Positions 48,132-57,759 of a stretch of 64,000 nucleotides of DNA are shown piece after piece. Each line of letters opens with the position of its first letter. The first letter of the stretch is position 1. The translations under genes and the position numbers were made by a program. The stretch lies in NCBI GenBank assembly GCA_021816925.1, contig JAKAWQ010000001.1:124001-188000 (forward strand), in the 5' to 3' direction. The stretch is from Pseudomonadota bacterium (lineage in GTDB: Bacteria > Pseudomonadota > Alphaproteobacteria > Acetobacterales > Acetobacteraceae). A model generated the notes under the pieces. The model worked only from the letters and a program-made list of their open reading frames with translations, ran no database searches and was not told where the DNA came from.

Positions 48132-49990
48132 GCGAGACACTCCTCGTAATCCAGCGTCTTCGCCGCGGCGGGCCGCGGCGCCACCATCAATGGCAACTCG
48201 GCGTCGGGCGTCTCGGCTGCGACGGGAAGAAACTCGGTCGGGCGCACCGCTTTCTCGCTCACGTTGTCGGCGCGCTGAATGGAAAGCGAGCGGCAGTAAT
48301 AGAGGGACTTGAGTCCTTTCTTCCACGCCAGGAAATGAATCTGGTGGAGGTCGCGCTTGTGCACGTTGGCAGGCAGGAAAAGATTGACCGACTGGCTCTG
48401 ACAGATATAGGGCGCACGATCCGCGGCGTGCTCGATCACCCAACGTTGATCAAGCTCGAAGGCCGTCTTGAACACCGCCTTCTCGTGCTCGGAGAGGAAA
48501 TCGAGGTTCTGCACGCTGCCCTTGGCAAGTGTGATCGAAGACCAGATTTCGTCCGTGTCCTTTCCATAGGCGGCGAGCACAGGCTGGAGGAAGCGGTTGC
48601 GCACGGTGAAGCTGCCGGAGAGCGTCTTCTGGAGGAAGACGTTGGCGGCGATCGGCTCGATGCCCGGGCTCGAATTGCCGGCAATGATCGAGATCGAGGC
48701 GGTGGGCGCAATCGAGAGCTTGTGCGAGAAACGCTCCATCACGCCGTAATCGGCGGCATCCGGGCAGGGGCTGCGCTCCTCGGCCAGGAGCCGCGAAGCC
48801 GCGTCGGCCTGTTCGCGGATGTGCTTGAAGATCCGCTTGTTCCAGACTTTCGCGATCACGCTCTCGAACGGCACGTTCCGCGACTGCAGGAAGCCATGGA
48901 AGCCCATCACGCCGAGGCCAACCGAGCGCTCGCGCATGGCGGAGTATCTTGCGCGCTCCATCTCGGGCGGCGCACGCCGGATGAAATCCTCGAGAACATT
49001 GTCGAGGAAGCGCATCACGTCCTCGATGAAGAGCGGATGCTCGTGCCACTCTGCCCAGGTCTCGAGATTGAGCGATGAGAGGCAACAGACGGCGGTGCGC
49101 TCGCGCCCGTGGTGGTCGAGGCCTGTCGGCAGCGTGATCTCGCTGCAAAGATTCGAGGTTTTCACCTGAAGGCCGGCGAACTTGTGATGCTCGGGCCGGG
49201 CACGGTTCACGTGGTCACTGAACACGAGGTAGGGCTCGCCGGTCTCGATTCGCGAAGTGAGGATGCGGATCCAGAGCGAGCGGGCGGAGATCGAGCGGAC
49301 AGCCGCGCCATCCTTGGGCGAGGTGAGGACCCAGGACTCGTCGTCGGCAACCGCGCGCATGAAGGCATCCGGCACGAGCACGCCGTGATGCAGGTTGAGT
49401 GCCTTGCGGTTGGGGTCGCCGCCGGTCGGGCGGCGCATCTCGACGAATTCCTCGATCTCGGGGTGCGAGAGCGGCAGATAGACGGCGGCTGACCCGCGGC
49501 GCAGAGAGCCCTGGGAGATCGCGAGCGTCAGGCTGTCCATGACGCGGATGAACGGGATCACGCCCGAGGTCTTGCCGTTCTGGCCGACCTTCTCGCCGAT
49601 CGAGCGAAGATTGCCCCAATAACTCCCGATGCCGCCCCCCTTGGAGGCGAGCCAGACATTCTCGTTCCAGAGATCGACGATGCCCTCGAGGCTGTCGGAC
49701 GCCTCGTTGAGGAAGCAGGAGACAGGCAGCCCGCGATTGGTGCCGCCGTTGGAGAGAACCGGGGTCGCCGGCATGAACCAGAACCGGCTGATGTAGTCGT
49801 AAATGCGCTGCGCATGCGCCGCGTCGTCGCCATAGTAGCTCGCGACGCGGGCAAAGAGGTCCTGGAAGCCCTCACCCGGCATCAGATAGCGGTCGGTGAG
49901 CGTGGCGCGGCCGAAATCCGTGAGCGCGGCATCGCGCACACGATCGACGCGGACCTGATGGCGACCCTGCAACTGCACTGCGTCGAGCAC
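48122..49990 (-). CDS. nrdA: Ribonucleoside-diphosphate reductase alpha subunit (class I)
   Basis: 622 residues. The catalytic thiols are visible: Cys in LPVSCFLNEASDS, the radical Cys and Glu in SNLCSEITLP, and the partner in TAVCCLSSLNLETW. The C-terminal shuttle pair ends the protein as YEECLACQ. SIAPTASISIIAGNSSPGIE is the diphosphate-binding loop. It reduces ribonucleotides to deoxyribonucleotides with NrdB. No N-terminal ATP-cone is apparent (E. coli NrdA has 761 residues). Two NrdR-like boxes lie upstream. Confidence 0.96.
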   Translation of the reverse strand: MLDAVQLQGRHQVRVDRVRDAALTDFGRATLTDRYLMPGEGFQDLFARVASYYGDDAAHAQRIYDYISRFWFMPATPVLSNGGTNRGLPVSCFLNEASDSLEGIVDLWNENVWLASKGGGIGSYWGNLRSIGEKVGQNGKTSGVIPFIRVMDSLTLAISQGSLRRGSAAVYLPLSHPEIEEFVEMRRPTGGDPNRKALNLHHGVLVPDAFMRAVADDESWVLTSPKDGAAVRSISARSLWIRILTSRIETGEPYLVFSDHVNRARPEHHKFAGLQVKTSNLCSEITLPTGLDHHGRERTAVCCLSSLNLETWAEWHEHPLFIEDVMRFLDNVLEDFIRRAPPEMERARYSAMRERSVGLGVMGFHGFLQSRNVPFESVIAKVWNKRIFKHIREQADAASRLLAEERSPCPDAADYGVMERFSHKLSIAPTASISIIAGNSSPGIEPIAANVFLQKTLSGSFTVRNRFLQPVLAAYGKDTDEIWSSITLAKGSVQNLDFLSEHEKAVFKTAFELDQRWVIEHAADRAPYICQSQSVNLFLPANVHKRDLHQIHFLAWKKGLKSLYYCRSLSIQRADNVSEKAVRPTEFLPVAAETPDAELPLMVAPRPAAAKTLDYEECLACQ

Positions 49991-50046
49991 GGCGACCCCC
50001 CTCCGACCTGCTGCCGACGCGCATCATGCGCGCACCCCGACGGCTT

Positions 50047-50062
50047 TGCCAATATCTAGTTA
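50047..50062. promoter_or_regulatory. NrdR box 1 upstream of nrdA
   Basis: TGCCAATATCTAGTTA matches the NrdR consensus ACACWATATMTWGTGT at 11 of 16 positions, with the central ten perfect. It lies 57 bases upstream of the nrdA start. It pairs with the second box exactly 32 bases away, the helical phasing expected for NrdR. Confidence 0.65.
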
Positions 50063-50078
50063 GCTGAATTAATTCTTG

Positions 50079-50094
50079 CCACTATATGGAGTGT
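50079..50094. promoter_or_regulatory. NrdR box 2 upstream of nrdA
   Basis: CCACTATATGGAGTGT matches the NrdR consensus at 13 of 16 positions and contains the inverted ends CACT/AGTG. Tandem boxes about three helical turns apart are the known architecture for repression of nrd genes by the ATP-cone regulator NrdR. The nrdR gene itself is not in this window. Confidence 0.7.
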
Positions 50095-50196
50095 TCAAGT
50101 ACGGACTTCCGTCACCTCGACGCCGCACCGTTCCACGTTTGTTCACGCCATGCAAGCGTCTTCGAGAGACGAATCCCCCGGCATCCCCGGGGCCGC

Positions 50197-51843
50197 TCAA
50201 CCATCCTGGCGGACCCGACTCGTGAGCAGCTCCCCTTGCCCTTCCAGCACCGGGTAGGCAGCCGCGGCCACGAGGTGGGCGTTCACCTCCTTCAGGTGGC
50301 GGACGAGGTCGAGATGGAGCGCGCTCGTTTCCATGCTCTCGATGCGACGCTCCCGCAGGCGCTGGAAGTGGCCGGTGGTTGCGCTGGCCTCGAGGTCGCG
50401 GAAGACGGCTTTCTCGTTGGCAAGCTCGCGGGCAGCGCGGGGATCCTCGGTCATCAGCACAGCCGCGGCGGTACGTAGGTTGGCAGCAAGGCGCTCGAGG
50501 AGGCGGGCGATCTCGGCCTCGCCCTCGACCGAAAAGGCGAGGCCGCGCTTGAGGCGCTTGGCCGCAAGCGGGGCGAGATTGTGCTCGACGAGGTCCCCGG
50601 CCTGCTCAAGATGGGTGGCGAAGGTGAGAAGCTGGGCAAGGCGTCGGTGGTCGGTCTCGGCCAGCCGGTCCGGGTCGAGGCCGATCAGGTAGTCCTTGAT
50701 GGCAGCGTTGAGGCGGTCCAGCACGTCGTCGAGCGATTTGACCGTGGCGAGGCGCTTGCGGTCGCCGCGGGTAATGGCGGCCGCCGTATCGCCGAGCATG
50801 GTTTCGAGCACGTCCGCCATGCGGAGCGCCTCCCGCGCGGCGGCAGCCAAAGCGAGCGGAGGGCTCTCGGCCAGCGCCGAATCGAGATAGAGCGGCCGGT
50901 CCGGCGCGGCGGCGGTGACGCGTGCAGGAAGCAGGCGTTGCAGGAACCAAGCGTAGGGCTTGAGGAAGGGAAAGAAAAGGAGCGCAAGGACGAGGTTGAA
51001 ACCAGTGTGAAAGTCGGCCACCAGGCGGCCGGGAGAGAGGCCAAGACGGGCGAGCGGCGGAGCAACGAGCGGCAGCGTGACGAGGACGGCAAGCGTGCCG
51101 AAGACGCGGTTGAGGAGGTTGCCGAGCGGCAGGCGGCGGGCGGCGGGGTCGGTTCCGGCACCCTCGATCAGAGGGTTGACGGCACTGCCGAGATTGGCGC
51201 CGAGGACAATCGCGATGGCGGCGGGCAGCGCCAGGATTCCGTTTCCGGAGAGCGAGATGACGAGGAGGACGACGGCGGCCGACGAATGGGCGGCCCAGGC
51301 GAGGACCGCGCCGAGCAGAACCGCGAGGCCGGGCTGGGAGGCGAGCGCAGCGAAGGCGGCGTGCAAGGCGGGGGTGCTGCCGAGCGGCTCCACCAGCGCT
51401 TCCAGCTCGTCGAGCGCCGTGAGCATGAGGCCAAGCCCGATCAGCACGCGTCCGAGATCGTGCACGCGCGAGCCGCCGCCGCGGCGGAACATGAGGAAGC
51501 CAGCGAGGATGCCGAGGCCGGCAAGCCAGGTAACATTGAAGGCAAGGACCTGGACGATGAGCGTGGTGCCGACATTGGCGCCGAGCATGACGGCAAGCCC
51601 GGGCGTGAGATCGACGAGACCCCCGGCGGCGAAGGAGGTAACCATCAGGCCGGTTGCGGTGCTGCTCTGCAAAACGGCGGTCACGCCGAGGCCGGCGGCG
51701 AAGGCACGCAGCCGGTTGCCAAGCATGCGACCGAGCATGCGGCGAAGCGCAGGGCCATAGGCGCGCTCGACGCCGCTACGAACCATGTGCACGCCCCAAA
51801 GGAGGAGTGCGACCGCGCCGGCGAGATCGATCAGGGTGAGCAT
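50197..51843 (-). CDS. Na+/phosphate cotransporter with PhoU-like C-terminal domain
   Basis: 548 residues from ATG 51843; the frame is open far upstream, but only as a shadow of the plus-strand genes. The two inverted Na/Pi-II repeats carry the hallmark Ser motifs VLQSSTATGLMVTSFAAGG and AAHSSAAVVLLVISLSGN, each followed by LGANVGTT- or LGANLGSA-type segments. About eight membrane spans end near residue 310. Residues ~340-548 form helical bundles like PhoU. It probably imports or exports phosphate across the inner membrane. It is divergent from the enoyl-CoA hydratase gene. Confidence 0.93.
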   Translation of the reverse strand: MLTLIDLAGAVALLLWGVHMVRSGVERAYGPALRRMLGRMLGNRLRAFAAGLGVTAVLQSSTATGLMVTSFAAGGLVDLTPGLAVMLGANVGTTLIVQVLAFNVTWLAGLGILAGFLMFRRGGGSRVHDLGRVLIGLGLMLTALDELEALVEPLGSTPALHAAFAALASQPGLAVLLGAVLAWAAHSSAAVVLLVISLSGNGILALPAAIAIVLGANLGSAVNPLIEGAGTDPAARRLPLGNLLNRVFGTLAVLVTLPLVAPPLARLGLSPGRLVADFHTGFNLVLALLFFPFLKPYAWFLQRLLPARVTAAAPDRPLYLDSALAESPPLALAAAAREALRMADVLETMLGDTAAAITRGDRKRLATVKSLDDVLDRLNAAIKDYLIGLDPDRLAETDHRRLAQLLTFATHLEQAGDLVEHNLAPLAAKRLKRGLAFSVEGEAEIARLLERLAANLRTAAAVLMTEDPRAARELANEKAVFRDLEASATTGHFQRLRERRIESMETSALHLDLVRHLKEVNAHLVAAAAYPVLEGQGELLTSRVRQDG

Positions 51844-51942
51844 CGCGTTCCGTCCAGTTCGTGCGGGGCCGGCATGGACCCGTCCATAGACCTCATGACA
51901 CTCTCGGCCAAGACGATCGGCCAAGACGAGGAGAAAAAGTCG

Positions 51943-52722
51943 ATGCCGCATCCCGAGCTTCCGGTCTCGCGCGAGGGCGAGATCGCCGTCGTAACGTTCA
52001 ACCGGCCGAAGGTGCGCAACGCACTCGATCGGGCGATGTGGGAGGCGCTCGCGGAGGCAATGGAGGGACTTTCGGGGGACGAATCGTTGCGCTCCGTTGT
52101 CCTGCGGGGCACAGGCGGGACGTTCTCGGCGGGAGCCGATATCCGCACCTTTGCCGAGGAGCGCGGAACGCGCGCGCGCGAGGACCGCTATGCAGAGGTC
52201 GTGCACCGGGGCATGCAGTCGATCCGGCTCTGCCGGCACCCGGTCGTGGCGGCGATCGAGGGCGCGTGCATCGGCGGGGGCGCCGGGATTGCGACGATGT
52301 GCGATTTCCGGGTGGGGGGCGAAGGGATCCGGTTCGGCATCACGGCACGTAATCTCGGGATTTGGTACGCCTATGCCGAGATCGACCCGATTCTTTCTCT
52401 CGCCGGAAGCGGGGTGGCAGCCGAACTTCTGATCGAGGGGCGAATCTTCAACGGGCGTGAGGCCTACGAGAAAGGCCTGCTCTCGCGCGTGGTGCCGGAT
52501 GGAGTTGTGGAGCAGGAGGGGATGGCTTTGGCGCGGCGCATTGCCGAGGGAAGCCCACTTTCCGCGCGCTTCCACAAACAGGCGATCCGGCGGCTGCGCG
52601 GGCCGCTGCCGGTTGGGCCCGAGGAAGAAGCGGAGGCGAACGGATTTGCCGAGACGGAAGATTTCCGCAATGCCTTCCGGGCGTTTTTGACCAAGGAGAA
52701 GCCGCGCTTTGTCGGAAGATAG
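51943..52722 (+). CDS. Enoyl-CoA hydratase/isomerase family protein
   Basis: 259 residues from ATG 51943; GAGGAG lies upstream. The crotonase signature is visible: VTFNRPKVRNALDRAMWEAL, the oxyanion-hole segment GGTFSAGADIRTF near residue 65 and IEGACIGGGAGIATMCDFRV near 107-126. At the usual first catalytic Glu position the sequence reads ITARNLGIWYA, so a classical hydratase Glu pair is not obvious. Hydratase, isomerase or hydrolase activity cannot be distinguished. No fatty-acid pathway neighbours are present. Confidence 0.85.
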   Translation: MPHPELPVSREGEIAVVTFNRPKVRNALDRAMWEALAEAMEGLSGDESLRSVVLRGTGGTFSAGADIRTFAEERGTRAREDRYAEVVHRGMQSIRLCRHPVVAAIEGACIGGGAGIATMCDFRVGGEGIRFGITARNLGIWYAYAEIDPILSLAGSGVAAELLIEGRIFNGREAYEKGLLSRVVPDGVVEQEGMALARRIAEGSPLSARFHKQAIRRLRGPLPVGPEEEAEANGFAETEDFRNAFRAFLTKEKPRFVGR

Positions 52723-52824
52723 TGGCCACGGCGGGAATGGGTTCGGCGGGCGAGCGCCTTTGGCAGGGCCGGGCACCAGGCGCGGGCGCGTTTGGAACGC
52801 CCGGCGGAGAACGGGGGATTTCGC

Positions 52825-54696
52825 GTGAGTCTCGTCGTTCTTCGAGATGTGGTGATCCGGCTCGGCGAACGTGCGGTGCTCGACGGGGCAGCACTCGCGA
52901 TCGCAGCCGGGCAGCGGATCGGCCTGGTCGGGCGGAACGGAGCGGGCAAATCGACTCTGCTGCGGGCCATCGCAGGCGAGATCGCGCTCGACGAGGGCGA
53001 GATCCGGCGTGCGGCGGGTCTGCGCGTCGGGGCGGTGGCCCAGCAGGCGCCGGGCGGCGAAGTGAGCTTGGTCGAAACCGTGCTTGCGATCGATGCCGAG
53101 CGCCTCGCCCTGCTTGCCGAAGCCGAGATGGCGCCGGCGGAACGGCTCAGCGTAATCCACGACCGGCTGCGCGCGATCGCGGCGGATACCGCGCCGGCGC
53201 GGGCAGCATCGATTCTTGCCGGGCTCGGGTTCGGCCAGGCGATGCAGAGGCAGCCGGTTTCAGATTTCTCGGGAGGCTGGCGCATGCGTGTCGCGTTGGC
53301 CCGCGCGCTCTTCGCCGAGCCGGATCTGCTGCTGCTCGACGAGCCGACCAATCATCTCGATCTCGAGGCGACGCTCTGGCTCGAGGGGTGGCTCGCGCGA
53401 TTTCCGGGCGCGGCATTGGTGGTGAGCCATGACCAAGGGTTGCTCAATCGCGCAGTCAATGCGATTGCTTGCCTCGAACGAGGGAAGATTTCGCTGACGC
53501 CGGGCGGGTTCTCCGAATTCGTGCGCATCCGGACCGAGCGGGCGATGCAGGAGGCGCGGGGGGCCGAGCGGGCGGCAGCGGCGCGGGCGCACATGCAGGC
53601 CTTCGTCGATCGATTCCGCTACAAGGCAAGCAAAGCGCGGCAGGCACAATCGCGGCTGAAGGCACTGGCGAAGATGCCCGCGATCAGCGTCGCCGTGGAA
53701 GAGACGCCGGCACGGTTCGATTTTCCGCAAGCCCCGCCCCTGCCTCCGCCGATGTTGCGGCTGGAGGAGGTTGCCGCAGGCTACGACGGACGCCCGGTGT
53801 TGGCACGGCTTTCGCTCGCGATCGATCCCGACGACCGGATTGCACTCTTGGGCGCCAACGGCAATGGCAAATCCACGTTTGCGAAACTGCTGGCCGGGCG
53901 GATTGCTCCGCTTTCGGGGCGGATCCGGCGCGCGCTGAAGCTGCGCGCGGGGTATTTCGCGCAACACCAGGAAGAGGAGCTCGATGGCGCACAAAGCCCG
54001 ATCGCGCTTATGGCGCGTGCCCTTCCCCGGGCGACGCCCGTGGCGGTCAGGGCGCAGCTTGCCCGTTTCGGACTCGATGCGAAGTGCGCGGAGATCTCGG
54101 TTGCACATCTTTCGGGGGGAGAGCGGGCGCGGCTCCTCCTGGCGCTGACAACCGGCGAGGCACCGCAACTTCTCATCCTCGACGAACCGACCAATCATCT
54201 CGACATCGATGCGCGCGACGCGCTGGTGCGCGCGCTTGCGGACTTTCCCGGTGCGGTGGTGCTGATCACGCACGATCCGCATCTTGTCGGCCTGATCGCC
54301 GAGCGCCTGTGGTTGGTCGCAGATGGCACGGTGCGGCCGTTCGAGGGCGATCTCGAGGACTACAGGGCTATGCTCGCCGAGCGGGCACGAGCGACGGACG
54401 GACAGAACGGGAAGCGCCGCGAAGGGCGGCGGGAGGAACGGCGCGGTCGGGCGCAGGCGCGCGCGGCGCTTGCGCCGCTGCAGAGGCGCGCGCGTGAGGT
54501 CGAGGCCCTGATCGCGCGCCTGGCGGCCGAGCGGGAGGCGGCGCGAGGATGGCTCGAGGATCCGGCGATCTATGCGCCGGAGCGAGCGGCGGAGGTCGTC
54601 GAGGGGACACGGCAGCTGGCCGAGATCGAGCGGGCGATGGCGGCGGCCGAGGCCGATTGGCTCAAGGCCCTGGAGGCGCTGGAGGCCACGGAGTGA
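52825..54696 (+). CDS. ABC-F family ATPase (ribosome-associated type)
   Basis: 623 residues from GTG 52825, with GGGGGA six bases upstream; a TTG at 52792 is less likely. Two ABC domains lie in tandem: Walker A GRNGAGKST and GANGNGKST, signatures FSGGWRMRVALARAL and LSGGERARLLLAL, Walker B LLLDEPTNHLD and LILDEPTNHLD. The inter-domain linker (about residues 240-300) is Arg/Lys-rich. There are no membrane spans. The C-terminal ~120 residues form a charged coiled coil. Such proteins bind the ribosomal E site (YheS, Uup, EttA types). Confidence 0.93.
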   Translation: MSLVVLRDVVIRLGERAVLDGAALAIAAGQRIGLVGRNGAGKSTLLRAIAGEIALDEGEIRRAAGLRVGAVAQQAPGGEVSLVETVLAIDAERLALLAEAEMAPAERLSVIHDRLRAIAADTAPARAASILAGLGFGQAMQRQPVSDFSGGWRMRVALARALFAEPDLLLLDEPTNHLDLEATLWLEGWLARFPGAALVVSHDQGLLNRAVNAIACLERGKISLTPGGFSEFVRIRTERAMQEARGAERAAAARAHMQAFVDRFRYKASKARQAQSRLKALAKMPAISVAVEETPARFDFPQAPPLPPPMLRLEEVAAGYDGRPVLARLSLAIDPDDRIALLGANGNGKSTFAKLLAGRIAPLSGRIRRALKLRAGYFAQHQEEELDGAQSPIALMARALPRATPVAVRAQLARFGLDAKCAEISVAHLSGGERARLLLALTTGEAPQLLILDEPTNHLDIDARDALVRALADFPGAVVLITHDPHLVGLIAERLWLVADGTVRPFEGDLEDYRAMLAERARATDGQNGKRREGRREERRGRAQARAALAPLQRRAREVEALIARLAAEREAARGWLEDPAIYAPERAAEVVEGTRQLAEIERAMAAAEADWLKALEALEATE

Positions 54697-54717
54697 CAGC
54701 CACGCGGACGGGAAGAA

Positions 54718-55461
54718 TCAGGCCGATCCCACCATCAGCTTGACGATCTCGTCGCCGCTCGTTTCGCCCGCAACGCGCTCGCCCGCCTTCCGGCCGCGGC
54801 GCAGCACCATGATGCGGTCCGCTACCGAGAAGATGTCGGCAAGGTTGTGCGAGATGAAGATCACGGCCTTGTCTGCTGCGCGAAGGCTGTGGATGAGCGC
54901 GACGAGTTTGCGTTGCTCGGGAACGCCGAGGGCCGCCGTCGGCTCGTCCATGATGAGCACCGCCGCGTTCCAGAATACCGCGCGTCCGATCGCGACCGCC
55001 TGGCGCTGGCCGCCGGAAAGGGAGCGGACGGGAAGATCGAGGCGCGGCAGCACGATGTCGAGCGTCGCGATCAGCTTGGCGGCCTCACTCGCCATGCGCG
55101 GGCGATCGAGTGCCGGGAGAAAGCCGAGGATACGGCGCATAGGCTCGCGTCCGAGAAAGACGTTGGCACCGACATCGAGATTGTCGGCGAGCGCGAGATC
55201 CTGGTAGATCGTTTCAATACCGGCTTCGCGCGCCGCGCGCGGGTCGGCGAAGGAGACGGGCCGGCCACGGAAACGGATTTCACCTTCGTTCGGCTGGTGC
55301 ACGCCGGAAATCGTCTTGATGAGCGTGGACTTGCCGGCCCCGTTGTCGCCAGCCAGAGCAAGCACCTCGCCGGGATGAAGATCGAAGTCCACCTTCTCGA
55401 GCGCGTGCACGCCGCCGAAGCGCTTGGTGAGGCCGCTTACGGAGAGAATCGCCTCACGCAT
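54718..55461 (-). CDS. Sugar ABC transporter ATPase, single-domain (FrcA-like)
   Basis: 247 residues from ATG 55461, overlapping the permease stop by eight bases. It shows Walker A GDNGAGKSTLIKTISG, signature LSGGQRQAVAIGRAV, Walker B VLIMDEPTAALG and H-loop ISHNL. A single ABC domain, rather than the doubled RbsA type, resembles FrcA of the rhizobial fructose/ribose/mannose importer. It powers the permease and binding protein encoded just upstream. It ends 21 bases from the convergent ABC-F gene. Confidence 0.92.
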   Translation of the reverse strand: MREAILSVSGLTKRFGGVHALEKVDFDLHPGEVLALAGDNGAGKSTLIKTISGVHQPNEGEIRFRGRPVSFADPRAAREAGIETIYQDLALADNLDVGANVFLGREPMRRILGFLPALDRPRMASEAAKLIATLDIVLPRLDLPVRSLSGGQRQAVAIGRAVFWNAAVLIMDEPTAALGVPEQRKLVALIHSLRAADKAVIFISHNLADIFSVADRIMVLRRGRKAGERVAGETSGDEIVKLMVGSA

Positions 55462-56482
55462 CCGCGCCAAGCCCGGTGGTCAGCGCGAGGCGGCTCTGAT
55501 CGACAAGAACCGAGACGACGATGACCACGCCGACCGCAATGAACTGCCAGAAGGGGGCCACGTCGATGAAGACGAGGCCGTATTGGATCACGGCGATGAT
55601 GAGCGCGCCGATCAGCGTGCCGATGATGGTGCCTGAGCCGCCGAACAGGCTAGCGCCCCCGATCACGACCGCGGCGATCGAATCGAGGAGCAGCGGGTCG
55701 CCCGCCTGCGCGGCACCGGCGGAGAAGCGCGCGGTGTAGAGCGAACCCGCGATGGCAGCACAAAGAGCGGAAAGGACGTAAAGGTATTCGGTGTGGCGCC
55801 GGACATCGATGCCGGCGCGAAGCGCGGCCTGCCGGTTGCCGCCGATCGCGTATGTGTACTGCCCGTAACGGCTCTGGCTCAGGAGGTGATGGAGGACGAT
55901 GAGCACGAGCAGGGTGACAAGGACAAGGGCCGGGATGCCGAAGAGCGTTCCATTCCCGATCCAAAACAGAATCGGATTGGAGACCGGCACCGTCGTGCCG
56001 CCGGCAGCGAGGTACCCGGCCCCTTCGGCAACGCCGTACATGCCGAGCGTGCCAATGAATGGCGGCACGCGAAGCCGGGCAATGAGAAGCCCGTTCACCA
56101 GACCCGGAATGGAAGCGGCGGTGAGGGTGAGGATGAAGCCGGCGGTGAGGCCGGCCGCGGGCCCGAACAGAGGATCAAGGAAGCGAACTGCCTGCGCGAG
56201 CACGACGGCGGCCAGGCCCATGGTGAAACCGACTGAGAGATCGATGCCGCCGGCGATGATGACAAAGGTCTGGCCGGCAGCGAGCAGGAAGGGCTCGGCC
56301 GTGAAGACGGCGATGCTGCGGACGTTGAAGACATTCAGGAGGAAAGACGTGCGATCGACGAGACGCGCCCAGGCCTCGAAGAAGATCGCGAGCAGTACGA
56401 GGAAGAGCCAGGCCCAGGCACCGGCAAAGAAGGCAAGCAGCGGGTAGGCACGCGCGCGCGCCGTCGGGATGGTGGTACTCAA
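55454..56482 (-). CDS. Sugar ABC transporter permease (FrcC/RbsC-like)
   Basis: 342 residues with about ten hydrophobic segments. Family motifs are GGIDLSVGFTMGLAAVVLAQ, FIGTLGMYGVAEG, IGGNRQAALRAGIDVRRHTE (cytoplasmic coupling loop), IAAVVIGGASLFGGSGTIIG and LIGALIIAVIQYGL. It belongs to the carbohydrate uptake class 2 family. It lies between the binding-protein gene (61 bases upstream) and the ATPase gene. Confidence 0.93.
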   Translation of the reverse strand: MSTTIPTARARAYPLLAFFAGAWAWLFLVLLAIFFEAWARLVDRTSFLLNVFNVRSIAVFTAEPFLLAAGQTFVIIAGGIDLSVGFTMGLAAVVLAQAVRFLDPLFGPAAGLTAGFILTLTAASIPGLVNGLLIARLRVPPFIGTLGMYGVAEGAGYLAAGGTTVPVSNPILFWIGNGTLFGIPALVLVTLLVLIVLHHLLSQSRYGQYTYAIGGNRQAALRAGIDVRRHTEYLYVLSALCAAIAGSLYTARFSAGAAQAGDPLLLDSIAAVVIGGASLFGGSGTIIGTLIGALIIAVIQYGLVFIDVAPFWQFIAVGVVIVVSVLVDQSRLALTTGLGADA

Positions 56483-56543
56483 ACCGGTCGGTCTCCGGCA
56501 GATGCCCCCGGCAGGCGCGGCGCGCCTGCCGGAAAGTAGCGGT

Positions 56544-57530
56544 TCAATTGTGGTAGATGAACTTCCTCACGTTCGGATCATCCACATTCTTCGCCGTGAT
56601 CACCGTGAAACCGGTGCCGATGCGTACCGGAATGCTTTGTCCGGTGAGATGGGCATAGGCGGCAGCAACACCGAACCAACCGATTTCGGCCGGATGCTGG
56701 GCAATGGCGATGCTGACGAGGCCGGATTTGAGATCCCCGACGATTGCCGGCGGGGCGTCGAATGCAACGACTTTGATTTTGCCGAGCTTGCCCGCCGCCT
56801 TCACGCCGTTGGCGGCTCCAAGCGCCGAGAAGAGGTTGGCGCCGAACACGCCGCCAAGATCGGGGTTGCGCGCCAGCACCGCCTGAAGCTGCGAGGCCGC
56901 GGTGTTGGCGTCGTCGTTGTTGAACTGCGTGGAGAGCACGGTGATGTGCGGGAAGTGCGCCTTCATTTCCTGCTTGAAGCCCTGCTCGCGCTGGTCCGTG
57001 GTGGAGATGCCGGGCTTGACATTGCTGACATAGACCTTGCCCTTGCCGCCGATCGCCTCCGCGAGCGCGCGGGCGGCGATCTCGCCGCCGAGAACATTGT
57101 CGGAGGCAATGTAGGAGAGCGGGAAATCGGCGTTGCCGAAGCCGGTCTGGTAGTGTCCGTTGCCTATGTAGGTATCAACCGTGATGACGGGGATGCCGGC
57201 GGCGACAGCCTTGCGCAGCGGCTCGATGAGCTCCGTCGTGTCGGTGGGGGCGATCAGGATCGCGTCGGGGTGGCGTGCGATGACCGCATCGAGCACGGGC
57301 ACCTGAAGCGTCGCGTTGAACTCGGGCGCGCCCTGCCACATCAGCTTCACGCCGAGCGCCTTGGCCGCAGCCTCCGCACCGTTGTGCATGGTGATGTAGA
57401 AGGGATCCGTGGTCAGGCCGGGGATGAGCGCGACGGTGAGGCTCTTCGCGCCCGCCGGCAAGGCTGAGAGCGCGAGCGTCAGCACCCCGGCGAACAGGCT
57501 GCCGGCGAGCCGGGCAAGACGAGGTTTCAT
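56544..57530 (-). CDS. Sugar-binding periplasmic protein (FrcB/RbsB-like)
   Basis: 328 residues from ATG 57530 with GAGGAAAC upstream. The signal peptide LARLAGSLFAGVLTLALSAL ends near AGAKS. The mature protein has the type I periplasmic fold: LTVALIPGLTTDPFYITMHN, DAILIAPTDTTELIEPLRKA, GIPVITVDTYIG, NVLGGEIAARALAEA and KVVAFDAPPAIVGDLKSG. It feeds the FrcC/FrcA-like transporter. The actual sugar is not readable, although FrcB-type relatives bind fructose, ribose or mannose. Confidence 0.92.
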   Translation of the reverse strand: MKPRLARLAGSLFAGVLTLALSALPAGAKSLTVALIPGLTTDPFYITMHNGAEAAAKALGVKLMWQGAPEFNATLQVPVLDAVIARHPDAILIAPTDTTELIEPLRKAVAAGIPVITVDTYIGNGHYQTGFGNADFPLSYIASDNVLGGEIAARALAEAIGGKGKVYVSNVKPGISTTDQREQGFKQEMKAHFPHITVLSTQFNNDDANTAASQLQAVLARNPDLGGVFGANLFSALGAANGVKAAGKLGKIKVVAFDAPPAIVGDLKSGLVSIAIAQHPAEIGWFGVAAAYAHLTGQSIPVRIGTGFTVITAKNVDDPNVRKFIYHN

Positions 57531-57759
57531 GGACTGTTTCCTCCAGGTTTCGGATGGGCGGATTCGAGACGGACGGTCCTCCAGGCCCGCTGCCCTCTCT
57601 TGGCAGCCGGCCCGAGCGGCATGGTGCAACGGGATAGGCGGATTGGGAAGGCACGGGGAGCGGAGCGCGTTTTTCAGGCAAAACAGATGCTTGCACCGGG
57701 CGAAAACCGCGCGATGATCAGCCCAAGGGACACGCGGTGTGCCCAGAGCGGAGGACGCG

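Noticed and set aside
50197-53160. A 987-codon open frame on the minus strand
   Set aside because: Only the part from 51843 down is a real gene (Na/Pi cotransporter). The rest is antisense to the enoyl-CoA hydratase and ABC-F genes, has no family motifs, and reflects the lack of stops in G+C-rich DNA.
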